64,000 nt of DNA from an uncultured bacterium (lineage in GTDB: Bacteria; Bacteroidota; Ignavibacteria; Kapaibacteriales; UBA4661), in assembly GCA_937899715.1 (NCBI GenBank), contig CALCNX010000029.1:71406-135405 (forward strand), read 5' to 3'. The notes under the pieces are model-generated. The model did not search any database and was not told the DNA's origin. It saw nothing but the letters and a program-made list of their open reading frames with translations. Below, in pieces: positions 25,668 through 34,231 of this stretch. Within the stretch, counting starts at the first letter, position 1; each line of letters begins with the position of its first letter. Both the position numbers and the translations under genes were made by a program.

Positions 25668-26654
25668 TTACGGGGTACTGAAATCAACTTCGCTGGAATC
25701 ACCAACGTTGATGCGGCGAAAATTGCCGCGTACCTGCGCATTATTTCCAACGATTGATCGGTCAAGCATTGATTGGTCAACCGTGGCATAATCACTGATA
25801 ATTGAATCGCGGACTATGGAATTAAGTACCATTGCGCCCTCAGCTACTGTTGCAAATGGACCGACGACGGAGCGCTCCACAACTGCGCTTGGTGAGATAT
25901 ACACCGGCGGAATGATAATCGTATCAGTACATTCCCGTGACAGTGGCTTGCGTTCAAGTAGATAGCGGTTTGTGGCAAGCATCGTTTCCGGCTTGCCGCA
26001 ATCGTACCACCCTTCGACAGGGAAAGTCGTAAATTGCTCACCTTCGTCAATCATGCGCTGGAGCGCATCGGTGAGCTGGTATTCGTCGCGGGTGCGAATG
26101 TTATTTGTAACAATGTAATCAAGGCATTTTGCCAAAAGTTGCGGCTTTTTGATGTAGTACAAACCAACAATGGCAAGGTTAGTCGGTGGTACTTCAGGCT
26201 TTTCGACAAGTTTAGCCACAAATTGATTGTTTGTGTCTATTTCCACCACCCCGAATCGCCGTGGGTCTTCCACTGTTTTTACGCCCAAAGCGCTGTGTTC
26301 GGACTGTAATACTTCGCCCAGTGCCACATCAAAAATGGTATCGCCCAAAATAATAAAGAGCGGGTCATCGGTAAAGGTGTGCCGTGCAAGCCAGAGAGCG
26401 TGACCCAAACCTTTGAGTTCGGATTGCTCCACAAAATCGAATTTGAGTGAGTAATTTGTTGTAACGTACTGCTCAACTAGCTCCTTCATGTAGCCGGTAA
26501 TGATAGTTGCTTCTTTGAAGCCCTGCTGCACAAGTTCATCAAGAATATGTCCGAGAATAGGCTTACCTGCTACGTTCAGTAGGACTTTGGGGAGGGTGTA
26601 TGTGTGAGGACGCAAACGGCTGCCGACTCCGGCAACGGGTATGATTGCTCGCAT
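25668..26654 (-). CDS. Sugar-1-phosphate nucleotidyltransferase with C-terminal beta-helix
   Basis: The start at 26654 (MRAIIPVAGVGSRLRPHT) is chosen because it begins exactly with the nucleotide-binding GxGxRLxP motif; 328 residues. The N-terminal catalytic domain also shows PKVLLNVAGKPIL and the EKPEVPP segment. The C-terminus has left-handed-beta-helix hexapeptide-like repeats (SAVVERSVVGPFATV, SIVRDSIISDYATV). It activates a sugar-1-phosphate, as glucose-1-phosphate thymidylyl- or mannose-1-phosphate guanylyltransferases do. It could feed the rfbB pathway. It heads the metK-ahcY run. Confidence 0.88.
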   Translation of the reverse strand: MRAIIPVAGVGSRLRPHTYTLPKVLLNVAGKPILGHILDELVQQGFKEATIITGYMKELVEQYVTTNYSLKFDFVEQSELKGLGHALWLARHTFTDDPLFIILGDTIFDVALGEVLQSEHSALGVKTVEDPRRFGVVEIDTNNQFVAKLVEKPEVPPTNLAIVGLYYIKKPQLLAKCLDYIVTNNIRTRDEYQLTDALQRMIDEGEQFTTFPVEGWYDCGKPETMLATNRYLLERKPLSRECTDTIIIPPVYISPSAVVERSVVGPFATVAEGAMVLNSIVRDSIISDYATVDQSMLDRSIVGNNAQVRGNFRRINVGDSSEVDFSTP

Positions 26655-26994
26655 GAATGTCTTTCTTTCAAGCCTTATTATCAAAGGGCTGAATGAACTG
26701 CATTTGAAATAAATGAACAAGTAAAGCCCCAAATATACAACTTTTTCAGCACTTTGCATAATTTTCACAGAGATTTCTTGTTGAAGCACTATTTTCGATA
26801 TTTCATCATCTCTTTTCATTAGCGAATGGTCAACATCTAAGAACCTCATTTCATCTTGTCTTGTGGCTTATCTTTTTGAGTGTTGTGTATATTTTTCTTT
26901 TGTAACACGCACAAAAAGCATATATTTGAAGTCTTTCGGTAAAATTTCTGTTGTCTTTACCTCAACGCTTGTAGGAACACGCCTCGCAATCGCT

Positions 26995-27519
26995 ATGTTG
27001 ATTATCTCTATCAAAGGTCTGTCTGACGGGCAATATCCTGTTGAAGCCTCTGCTGATTGCTCAGAAATCGATCACATTTTTGAGGAGTTTTTTGGAACAC
27101 TTCGCGTGAGCGGGACTATGCGTAAGCATGGAAAACGCTACCTATTTGACCTTATAGCAGAAGCACCAGCTCATCTTCTCTGCGACGTTTCGGGGGAAGA
27201 ATTTGAAGAGATAATTAGCGCCGAGTTTTCGCTGGAATATATTGCAAACACGATGCTTGCAAATTTCCATGCTGATAAAGAAGACATAGAGCCACCATAC
27301 TACATCCGTGAGGACGACACAAAAATAGATATTACCGACGAAGTGCGGCAAGAGATGGGAATAAACTTACCCCTCAAGCGCACCGCACCGCAGTATCGAG
27401 ACAAAGAATTTGCTGATATTTTTCCTGATTTTAGCGAAAAGCATACGCTTTCTTCAGAAGCAATAGACCCACGCTGGGCAGCACTACAAAGCATTACCTT
27501 TGACAAAAAACAACGCTGA
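26995..27519 (+). CDS. yceD: YceD/DUF177 family protein (23S rRNA accumulation factor-like)
   Basis: Start at 26995 (MLIISIKGLSDG) gives 174 residues, the usual size. The pattern fits DUF177: N-terminal strand with GLSDGQYPVE, a FEEFFGTLRVSGTMRK module, LLCDVSGEEFEEIISAEF and an acidic region (EDDTKIDITDEVRQEMGINLPLK). The classic CxRC pair is mostly lost (one Cys). The family is encoded next to rpmF in most bacteria and affects 23S rRNA and L32 levels; the same order is seen here, 53 bp upstream of rpmF. Confidence 0.82.
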   Translation: MLIISIKGLSDGQYPVEASADCSEIDHIFEEFFGTLRVSGTMRKHGKRYLFDLIAEAPAHLLCDVSGEEFEEIISAEFSLEYIANTMLANFHADKEDIEPPYYIREDDTKIDITDEVRQEMGINLPLKRTAPQYRDKEFADIFPDFSEKHTLSSEAIDPRWAALQSITFDKKQR

Positions 27520-27572
27520 TACATAAACAAACAACATTCTTACTTTCACACTCGATTTTTTAGGATACGACA

Positions 27573-27767
27573 ATGCCTAATCCCAAACGCAGACACTCGA
27601 AATCTCGCAGCGCAAAACGCCGCACCCACTATAAAGCTGTCGCTTCCACATTGGTGGAATGTCCGAACTGCAACGAGCAAAAACTTGCTCACGCTGCTTG
27701 CCCTTCATGTGGTTACTACAATGGTCGTAGCGTTGTTCGCGTGAGCGACGACGCGGCGGCAGAGTAA
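27573..27767 (+). CDS. rpmF: 50S ribosomal protein L32
   Basis: A 64-residue basic protein beginning MPNPKRRHSKSRSAKRR, with two CxxC zinc-ribbon pairs (CPNC...CPSC). It is a large-subunit ribosomal protein. The order yceD-rpmF-plsX-fabH is widely conserved. Confidence 0.97.
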   Translation: MPNPKRRHSKSRSAKRRTHYKAVASTLVECPNCNEQKLAHAACPSCGYYNGRSVVRVSDDAAAE

Positions 27768-27969
27768 TTGCCTCACAAGAGAGCACAAAAACGCTCGCCA
27801 ATGACTATGACATTTTTACGGGAACAGACTATGTGACTTTTGCACAGATGTTTGTTCCCGTACTTTTTCGGGGTAAAATTTTCTTTTTTGCTCTCGCTTG
27901 GTTTGCGTATTTTCTCGGCTTCATAACTTTGTCCCGTTTGTTCAGGAATCACGATTTTGGAGCAAGACT

Positions 27970-29022
27970 ATGGCTCAGTCACCAACAGTTCGTATTATTC
28001 TCGACGCTATGGGCGGCGATTTTGCCCCACAAAACGAGGTGCTGGGCGCAATAGCAGCCATGGAGCACTTCAAGACGAACAATATTAATGCCGAAGTTGC
28101 CTTTGTCGGACGCGAAAAAGATATTCGCTCTGCTCTGGCGCAGCACGGCGCATCAGGGGCAGACTTCCCGATAATCCATGCCGACGATGTTGTGACAATG
28201 GAAGACGAACCTGCCGTTGCTTTTCGTAAAAAGCGTGGCTCGTCGCTATACATTGGTCTGCAACAGCACGCCGAGGGCTATGCGCAAGCGTTTGTCTCTG
28301 CCGGAAACACGGGGGCTGTCATGTCCCATTCCACCTTGCTTCTTGGGCGAATCAATGGCGTAAGTCGCCCCACCATTGGCACATTTCTTCCCACCACCGA
28401 AGCACGTCCGACGCTTCTTGTTGATGCAGGCGCAAATGTGGATTGCAAGCCGAAACACCTATACGAATTTGCCGTGATGGGCAGTATTTATGTGCGGCAG
28501 ATACTAGGCTTTGAGCATCCGCGCGTAGGCTTGCTCAACGTCGGTGAGGAAGAAATCAAGGGCAATGAGGTTGCTGTCGAAACGCTTGGGCTTCTGAAAG
28601 CAAGCAACCTCAATTTTATTGGTAATATCGAAGGACGTGATATTCTCATTGGCTCGGCTGACGTGGTTGTCTGCGACGGCTTTGTAGGGAATATCGTTCT
28701 TAAATTTGCCGAAAGTATGCTCACTTTTCTCAGGGCGAAATTTACATCGTATGCAGACAAAAGCCTGGGCAATAAGATAATGATGGGAGTAGCCAGACCA
28801 GCGCTCAAAGGCGCTTTGACAGGCATGAACTACGAAGAATACGGAGGCGTACCGCTTTTGGGCGTAAACGGCGTAAGCATCATCGGGCATGGTAAATCTA
28901 CGCCGCTCGCACTCAAGAACATGATTCTCCGCGCTGAAGAAGTTGTTCGCAAAGAAGTCAATATTAGCATCGAAAATGCTCTTAATCCGCCTGCTCTCGC
29001 TTCACAACCCCAAAAAGCATAA
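27970..29022 (+). CDS. plsX: Phosphate acyltransferase PlsX
   Basis: The start at 27970 has GGAG nine bases upstream and begins MAQSPTVRIILDAMGGDFAP, the normal PlsX N-terminus; 350 residues. The conserved AGNTGAVMS and LLNVGEEEIKGNE, VVCDGFVGNIVLK and GVNGVSIIGHG motifs are present. It makes acyl-phosphate from acyl-ACP for phospholipid synthesis, acting at the membrane face. It is the first fatty-acid gene of the operon. Confidence 0.97.
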   Translation: MAQSPTVRIILDAMGGDFAPQNEVLGAIAAMEHFKTNNINAEVAFVGREKDIRSALAQHGASGADFPIIHADDVVTMEDEPAVAFRKKRGSSLYIGLQQHAEGYAQAFVSAGNTGAVMSHSTLLLGRINGVSRPTIGTFLPTTEARPTLLVDAGANVDCKPKHLYEFAVMGSIYVRQILGFEHPRVGLLNVGEEEIKGNEVAVETLGLLKASNLNFIGNIEGRDILIGSADVVVCDGFVGNIVLKFAESMLTFLRAKFTSYADKSLGNKIMMGVARPALKGALTGMNYEEYGGVPLLGVNGVSIIGHGKSTPLALKNMILRAEEVVRKEVNISIENALNPPALASQPQKA

Positions 29023-29033
29023 ACCTGAATTCC

Positions 29034-30032
29034 ATGAAAAAAGCCGTCATTACTGCCGTCGGGCATTACGTTCCCGACAATGTTATCACCAACAAGTATT
29101 TTGAAGAGCGCATGGACACAACCGACGAGTGGATTACTACTCGAACGGGTATTCGAGAGCGCCGCTACGCACCTGACGATATGGCGACATCTGATATGGG
29201 CGTTCGTGCTATCGAAGACTGTTTGAAAATGCGCGGCATCGACAAAGATGAAATAGATTTTATCATTTGCGCCACTGTTACGCCTGACCACGTATTCCCT
29301 GCCACAGCGTGCCTTATCCAGCACAAACTCGAAATGAAACATCCCAAAATATGGGGCTTTGATATTTCGGCTGCGTGTTCGGGATTCATTTTTGCGCTGG
29401 AAACCGCTCGCCGCCTGATTGAGTCCGGCGGCTCGAAAAAGGCGATTGTAGTCGGTGCTGATAAAATGACGGCAATCGTTGACCCGCTAGACCGCGCGAC
29501 GTGCATTATCTTCGGTGACGGTGCAGGAGCAGTCTTGCTGGAAGCCAGTGATGACGATAATGTTGGCATCATTGATTCCGTACTGCACGTGGACGGAAGC
29601 GGTCTGCCACATCTCCATATGAAAGCCGGCGGCAGCGCAATGCCCGCCTCTCACGAAACGGTTGACAAGCGCTTGCATTATGCTTATCAAGAAGGGCAGC
29701 ACGTTTTCAAGTCAGCCGTCAAAAGCATGGCTGATGCGACCTCAGATGTCATGCAACGCAACAATCTTACAGGTAGTGATGTGGCTTGGCTTGTGCCGCA
29801 TCAAGCGAATATGCGCATTATCGAAGCAACGGCAAACCGTATGGAACTCGACAAAGAGCGCGTTATGATTAACATTCAGCGCTATGGAAATACGACAGCA
29901 GGCACAATTCCAATCTGCCTTTCCGAATGGCAAAAAGAAGGTAAAATTAAGTATGGAGACAATATGATTTTAGCTGCCTTTGGTGGTGGTTTCACTTACG
30001 GCGCAATGTACCTGAAATGGGGGATAAAATAA
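29034..30032 (+). CDS. fabH: 3-oxoacyl-ACP synthase III
   Basis: A 332-residue KAS III with the Cys-His-Asn triad visible: Cys in DISAACSGF, His in VPHQANMRI and Asn in RYGNTTAGT. It starts fatty-acid synthesis by condensing acetyl-CoA with malonyl-ACP. The gene lies 11 bp after plsX and its stop overlaps the fabD start (TAATG at 30030). Confidence 0.98.
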   Translation: MKKAVITAVGHYVPDNVITNKYFEERMDTTDEWITTRTGIRERRYAPDDMATSDMGVRAIEDCLKMRGIDKDEIDFIICATVTPDHVFPATACLIQHKLEMKHPKIWGFDISAACSGFIFALETARRLIESGGSKKAIVVGADKMTAIVDPLDRATCIIFGDGAGAVLLEASDDDNVGIIDSVLHVDGSGLPHLHMKAGGSAMPASHETVDKRLHYAYQEGQHVFKSAVKSMADATSDVMQRNNLTGSDVAWLVPHQANMRIIEATANRMELDKERVMINIQRYGNTTAGTIPICLSEWQKEGKIKYGDNMILAAFGGGFTYGAMYLKWGIK

Positions 30033-30955
30033 TGGCAACAGCACTCGTTTTTTCCGGTCAAGGCTCGCAGTATGTCGGTATGATGCGAGATTTGACAGAG
30101 ACATTCCCTGAAGCAAAACAGATGCTCGCCGAAGCAGATAGCATCATGGGCACAAGCCTTAGTACGATTTGCTTCGATGGTCCAGCCGAAACGCTCAAGG
30201 AAACTCGCTACACGCAGCCCGCGCTCTTCGTACACGAAGCAATATTAGCAACGCTGCTCAAAGAAAAAGTGACATTTCATGCGGCTGCCGGACACTCGCT
30301 TGGCGAATACTCGGCACTTTTTGCTGCCGGAGTGGTAGATTTCGCCACAGGTCTAGGTCTTGTTAAATTGCGCGGTGAACTGATGTTTCGCGCCGGAGAG
30401 ACTCTTCCCGGCACAATGGCTGCCGTTGTGGGCATGGACGATGAGAAGGTGCGCGAACTCTGCGCCTCGCTCACCAATAGCAACGATATTATTGTCGCCG
30501 CAAATTTCAATTCACCCGGACAGGTCGTGATTTCCGGCAGCGCAGAATATCTTCGCTCAAAAATGCCCGATTTCAAAGCCGCCGGAGCAAAAATGGTGAA
30601 AGAGCTTCCCGTCAGCGGCGCGTTTCATTCGCCACTGATGCAAAGCGCTCAAAATGAACTCGAAAAAGCTATCTACGCAGCCACCATGCACGATGCAAAG
30701 GTGGAAGTCTATGCAAACGCCCTTGCCAAGCCACTTCGCAAAGCGGACGAGATTCGTGCCGCACTTGTGCAACAGCTCACTGCGCCCGTTCTCTGGACGC
30801 AGAGTGTTCAGGCTATGCAGGCATCGGGCGTAGATACATTCATTGAACTTGGTCCCGGAAATGTTTTGCAAGGTCTTGTAAAACGCATCGTGAGCGGCAC
30901 GGTAAGTATTAGCGGCGTTGATACCGCAGAGCACGTCAAAGCACTTTTGTCCTAA
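30032..30955 (+). CDS. fabD: Malonyl-CoA:ACP transacylase
   Basis: The start at 30032 overlaps the fabH stop and gives 307 residues starting MATALVFSGQGSQYVGM. The nucleophile serine lies in GHSLGEYSAL, and the active-site His in VSGAFHSPLM. It loads malonyl groups on ACP for elongation. Confidence 0.97.
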   Translation: MATALVFSGQGSQYVGMMRDLTETFPEAKQMLAEADSIMGTSLSTICFDGPAETLKETRYTQPALFVHEAILATLLKEKVTFHAAAGHSLGEYSALFAAGVVDFATGLGLVKLRGELMFRAGETLPGTMAAVVGMDDEKVRELCASLTNSNDIIVAANFNSPGQVVISGSAEYLRSKMPDFKAAGAKMVKELPVSGAFHSPLMQSAQNELEKAIYAATMHDAKVEVYANALAKPLRKADEIRAALVQQLTAPVLWTQSVQAMQASGVDTFIELGPGNVLQGLVKRIVSGTVSISGVDTAEHVKALLS

Positions 30956-30967
30956 ATCTTCACGATT

Positions 30968-31267
30968 ATGAAAACACCTGAACAATGCGAAAATATAGCG
31001 GAAATCCGCACGGAGATTGACCGTATTGACCGCAATATTGTTGCGGCTCTCGGCGAGCGCTTGAAGTATGTTCGTGCGGCTTCGCAGTTCAAAACGAGCG
31101 AAGCAAGTGTTCGTGCTGTCGAACGTGTGCGCAATCTTTTGGAACAGCGCCGTGCGTGGGCTTCCGAAGAAGGCTTAGACCCCGAAGTGGTCGAAAAAAT
31201 GTACCGTGATTTACTCAGTTTCTTCATTGAATCGGAGCTGAACGACTGGAAATCTACCAAAGAATAA
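30968..31267 (+). CDS. Chorismate-mutase-fold protein closely resembling PchB (isochorismate pyruvate lyase)
   Basis: A 99-residue AroQ-fold helical protein. From the opening MKTPEQCENIAEIR through IDRIDRNIVAALGER and FKTSEAS to the end it follows Pseudomonas PchB closely, with Arg14, Arg31 and active-loop Lys42 in matching positions. Position 90 is Glu where I recall Gln in PchB. PchB makes salicylate and pyruvate from isochorismate and also has weak chorismate mutase activity, so either activity is possible. It lies 12 bp after fabD and 33 bp before fabG, inside the fatty-acid operon, with no isochorismate synthase in sight. Confidence 0.85.
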   Translation: MKTPEQCENIAEIRTEIDRIDRNIVAALGERLKYVRAASQFKTSEASVRAVERVRNLLEQRRAWASEEGLDPEVVEKMYRDLLSFFIESELNDWKSTKE

Positions 31268-31300
31268 TCGTTGTCAATCTTTTTACTCCATTTTTCTGTT

Positions 31301-32044
31301 ATGACTAAACTTTCCGGCAAAATAGCCCTCGTTACGGGCGGTTCGCGCGGCATTGGCGAGGCGATTGTCCGTCGCTTGTCCGCCGAGGGCGCGACGGTGT
31401 ACTTTACCTATAACTCCAGTCCTGACAAAGCATCGGTGCTTGCACAAGAACTCAGTGCATACGCAGTACAGGCAGATGTGGCAAATGCAGATTCGGTGAC
31501 CAATCTTATTAAAACGGTGCTTGAGCACCCTGCCAACACGGCGAAGCGCATTGATATTCTTGTCAATAACGCTGGTATTACGAAAGATACACTCGTCCTA
31601 CGCATGAGCGAAAGCGATTGGGATTCGGTGATTGACACTAACCTCAAGGGCGCATTTCTCACGAGCAAAGCCGTTTGCAAGCCCATGATGAGCCAGCGAG
31701 CAGGCAAAATCATCAATATCGGCTCCATTGTCGGCATCACGGGCAATGCAGGTCAAGTGAACTATGCTGCTTCCAAAGCAGGACTTATCGGACTGACAAA
31801 ATCCTTTGCGAAGGAATTGTCGTCTCGAAATATTTTAGTAAATTGCGTTGCTCCGGGCTATATCGACACGGATATGACTGCCAAAATTAGCGACGAGCAG
31901 AAAAAAGCTCTTCAAAGCAGCATCCCGCTTGGTCGCACAGCGCAGCCGGCGGAAATTGCTTCGGTGGTAGCGTTTCTTGCTTCTGATGATGCGTCGTATA
32001 TTACCGCACAGACTATCGTAGTAGATGGCGGCTTGGCGGCATAA
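31301..32044 (+). CDS. fabG: 3-oxoacyl-ACP reductase
   Basis: The start at 31301 (MTKLSGKIALVTGGSRGIGEAI) gives 247 residues of normal FabG length. It has the NADPH-binding TGGSRGIG, the NNAG motif, catalytic Ser in NIGSIVG and YAASKAG (Tyr/Lys), and the C-terminal ASYITAQTIVVDGGL. It reduces 3-oxoacyl-ACP in the elongation cycle. Confidence 0.97.
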   Translation: MTKLSGKIALVTGGSRGIGEAIVRRLSAEGATVYFTYNSSPDKASVLAQELSAYAVQADVANADSVTNLIKTVLEHPANTAKRIDILVNNAGITKDTLVLRMSESDWDSVIDTNLKGAFLTSKAVCKPMMSQRAGKIINIGSIVGITGNAGQVNYAASKAGLIGLTKSFAKELSSRNILVNCVAPGYIDTDMTAKISDEQKKALQSSIPLGRTAQPAEIASVVAFLASDDASYITAQTIVVDGGLAA

Positions 32045-32128
32045 CTCAAGAGTTTATCAATGAAATTGCAAACACAATTAGTTCAATTATATTAATCACT
32101 TTTTGTTCACCTTTTTAAGGTTTTCAGT

Positions 32129-32362
32129 ATGTCTATCGCAGAACGCGTTAAGAAAATCATTGTTGATAAATTGGGCGTTGAAGAAACCCAAATCACGGAC
32201 GACGCATCGTTTACCAACGATTTGGGTGCTGATTCGCTCGACACCGTAGAACTCATCATGGAGTTTGAAAAAGAGTTCAATGTTACCATCGAAGACAGCG
32301 ATGCAGAGAAAATCCAAACCGTTATCGACGCGGTGAAATATCTCGAATCCAAAGCAAAATAA
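32129..32362 (+). CDS. acpP: Acyl carrier protein
   Basis: A 77-residue acidic four-helix protein with the phosphopantetheine attachment serine in GADSLDTVEL. It carries acyl chains for all enzymes of this operon. AGG lies shortly upstream, and a terminator follows. Confidence 0.98.
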   Translation: MSIAERVKKIIVDKLGVEETQITDDASFTNDLGADSLDTVELIMEFEKEFNVTIEDSDAEKIQTVIDAVKYLESKAK

Positions 32363-32386
32363 TCTCGCTGCCTCATAGCAATTTGT

Positions 32387-32448
32387 AAACTTTCCAAGTC
32401 GTAGAATGACTTCTTGTCTTTCTTGCGGCTTGGAAAGTTTTATTTTTT
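32387..32448 (+). terminator. Terminator of the fatty-acid operon
   Basis: Twelve-base arms AAACTTTCCAAG (32387-32398) and CTTGGAAAGTTT (32429-32440) are followed by a T-rich tract, 25 bp after the acpP stop. It marks the end of the yceD-to-acpP unit. Confidence 0.8.
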
Positions 32449-32598
32449 CTGTGCGGGCATACTGATTTCAGATATTTGGCTAATCGCCGGAGCAAAAGCC
32501 GAATCATGGCAAGTTCAACGAAAGCTTGCTGAGATTGTGGTAATCGTTCATAATCGTTGCGGGCTTATTTTGTTTTCTGCCGTTAGCCTGCTCCAACC

Positions 32599-33308
32599 TT
32601 ATTCAATCCCTTCGTTATCATCATTGTTCTGACGAGAAGCAAGTTTTTGTACGCTTTTCAGGGCTTTCTTTTCTTCACTGTGTAAACGGCGTTGTACTTT
32701 TTTAATGCCTTCGTCGGGAGGTAAGTTTTTCGGACGAATTCCACGCTCAAGAAGTGCCTTGCGAACAGTGCTGTTACTGGCTTCATGCTCTTTTGAAACA
32801 GCATTTTCGCCGTGAATGTCGTCTTTTTTAATGTTGAAATTCGTAATCTCGTTGGCAAAATCTTTGGCTTTTATCGTAATTGTCGGCAAAAGTCTGCCAA
32901 AGGGCGTGAATCCGGCACGTTCAGCTTTTGCTTCATGTCTTTCGTTGTGTAGCCGCCAAACAGCACCTTGTCACCTTTGCTGCGAATCCGCGCAAAATCT
33001 TGTTCATCAACACCTTTTTCGTAGATGATACCGGAAAGTTCTTTCTCCGAGAGTGATAGCTTTTCTCGTGCCTGCAAACGCTCAATTTCCTTGATACGTG
33101 CCTCCAACAGCTCTTGTTTACGGGTCTGCACGGCAAAGTAGCCCATCGCAAATGCTATCTGCTCTTTGCGGGGGGCGCCGTTTTGGGCAATCAAATAACA
33201 CGCATACCGTGTCAATACTGTATCGTCAATTTCACGCTCAGTGCCGAAGCCGAGTTCGACCATTTTCCTGACGTCAGGAAAATGCTTTTTCACCAACGTA
33301 AAGCGCAT
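32599..33308 (-). pseudogene. dinD: Broken DinD (DNA-damage-inducible protein D) gene
   Basis: Two minus-strand frames carry successive parts of one DinD protein. The first (33308-32871) has LTRYACYLIAQNGAPRKEQIA, YFAVQTRKQELLE and FGGYTTKDMKQKLNV and ends in RPLADF. The second (32889-32599) continues with TITIKAKDFANEITNFN and GIRPKNLPPDEGIKKVQRRL. The switch at about 32871-32889 is a frameshift. The N-terminal ~60 residues of normal DinD are missing because of stops upstream. DinD belongs to the SOS regulon and inhibits RecA filament activity in E. coli. As it stands the gene should not make a full product. Confidence 0.8.
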
Positions 33309-33471
33309 GATGAAGAGATGTTTGATACATGAACTATTTCATGTATATTTGCCGATGTAAGTCTGCGTTGCATGAATTCCGACTCCATGTCGTCGAAGGG
33401 TATCCTTCTTAGTGCATCGGCGGGCTTATTTTATTTTGTGCCGTTAATCTGTTTGTGCCTTTGTAATAATT

Positions 33472-34230
33472 TCAACTCCCCAAGTAATTAACCTTGTCGT
33501 ACAAATCCACGACAAGGGATATTTTCTCTCCTAAAAAATCGTAGTATCGCAATTCACCTCGCTCAAGAACTCGTTGCACCGCCCAACAGCAATAGTCAGA
33601 TATATTCAAAAGTGGCTCAGTATAATGGTTCTGAACATTAAAAACTACCTTTGTTTCAATCATCTTTTCGGGCTTTTTCAGTAAATGACGTTGAGTTGCC
33701 TTTTCTAAAGCCGTTTGGAAAGTTTTATGCTTCGTTGTGTTACTTCGTTCTGCTATATTCAAAATAAGTTCGCCACCCAATTGGAGCTTGTTTTTGAGCA
33801 AATGTGAAAGCAAATCAGCATAAAACTCTGTGTCGCTGCCATTATGTTTATTGGCAAAAAGCGTATATATCTTGCGCCCAACAACTGCCTCAAAGCTAAA
33901 ATCTAGTGTTTTGATAAACTTGAAAAACGTGCTGCGTACTTCCGGCACGTCATCCGTCGCATGAAAGAAAAAACCCCCACGTTGTTTTTTCTTTTGAATG
34001 CTTGGAATGCCGCTTAAATAATCATCTTGCTCAATCTCTTTCTGCAATGCCACGACCTTTTGACGAATAGGCTCAAGCGGCTCTTTGAATTTTACCATTC
34101 CTAGCATAAAACAAAGCGAAACACCATTCTGTACGCCAATAATCGGCGTTTTACCCTTTCCATAAAACGTCGTATCACCCGCTTCATCCAAAAAACGGTG
34201 ATACGTCTCTAATGCGGGTTTTGTCCTCAT
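33472..34230 (-). CDS. DUF3800 domain protein downstream of restriction enzyme
   Basis: The start at 34230 lies 1 bp after the restriction-modification gene stop and follows AAGGGAAA; 252 residues. The N-terminus has the YHRFLDEAGDT motif (conserved D-E of DUF3800), then KFIKTLDFSFEAVVGRK and the C-terminal LLNISDYCCWAVQR segment with the conserved Asp. DUF3800 proteins have an RNase H-like fold and are common in defence and mobile regions, with no proven function. A truncated second copy of this same gene is at 54801-55076. Confidence 0.8.
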   Translation of the reverse strand: MRTKPALETYHRFLDEAGDTTFYGKGKTPIIGVQNGVSLCFMLGMVKFKEPLEPIRQKVVALQKEIEQDDYLSGIPSIQKKKQRGGFFFHATDDVPEVRSTFFKFIKTLDFSFEAVVGRKIYTLFANKHNGSDTEFYADLLSHLLKNKLQLGGELILNIAERSNTTKHKTFQTALEKATQRHLLKKPEKMIETKVVFNVQNHYTEPLLNISDYCCWAVQRVLERGELRYYDFLGEKISLVVDLYDKVNYLGS

Positions 34231-34231
34231 T

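Noticed and set aside
33472..34230. DUF3800 protein as a required subunit of the restriction enzyme
   Set aside because: It is adjacent and probably co-transcribed, but DUF3800 genes occur in many contexts, and the truncated copy at 54801 shows that it can move independently.
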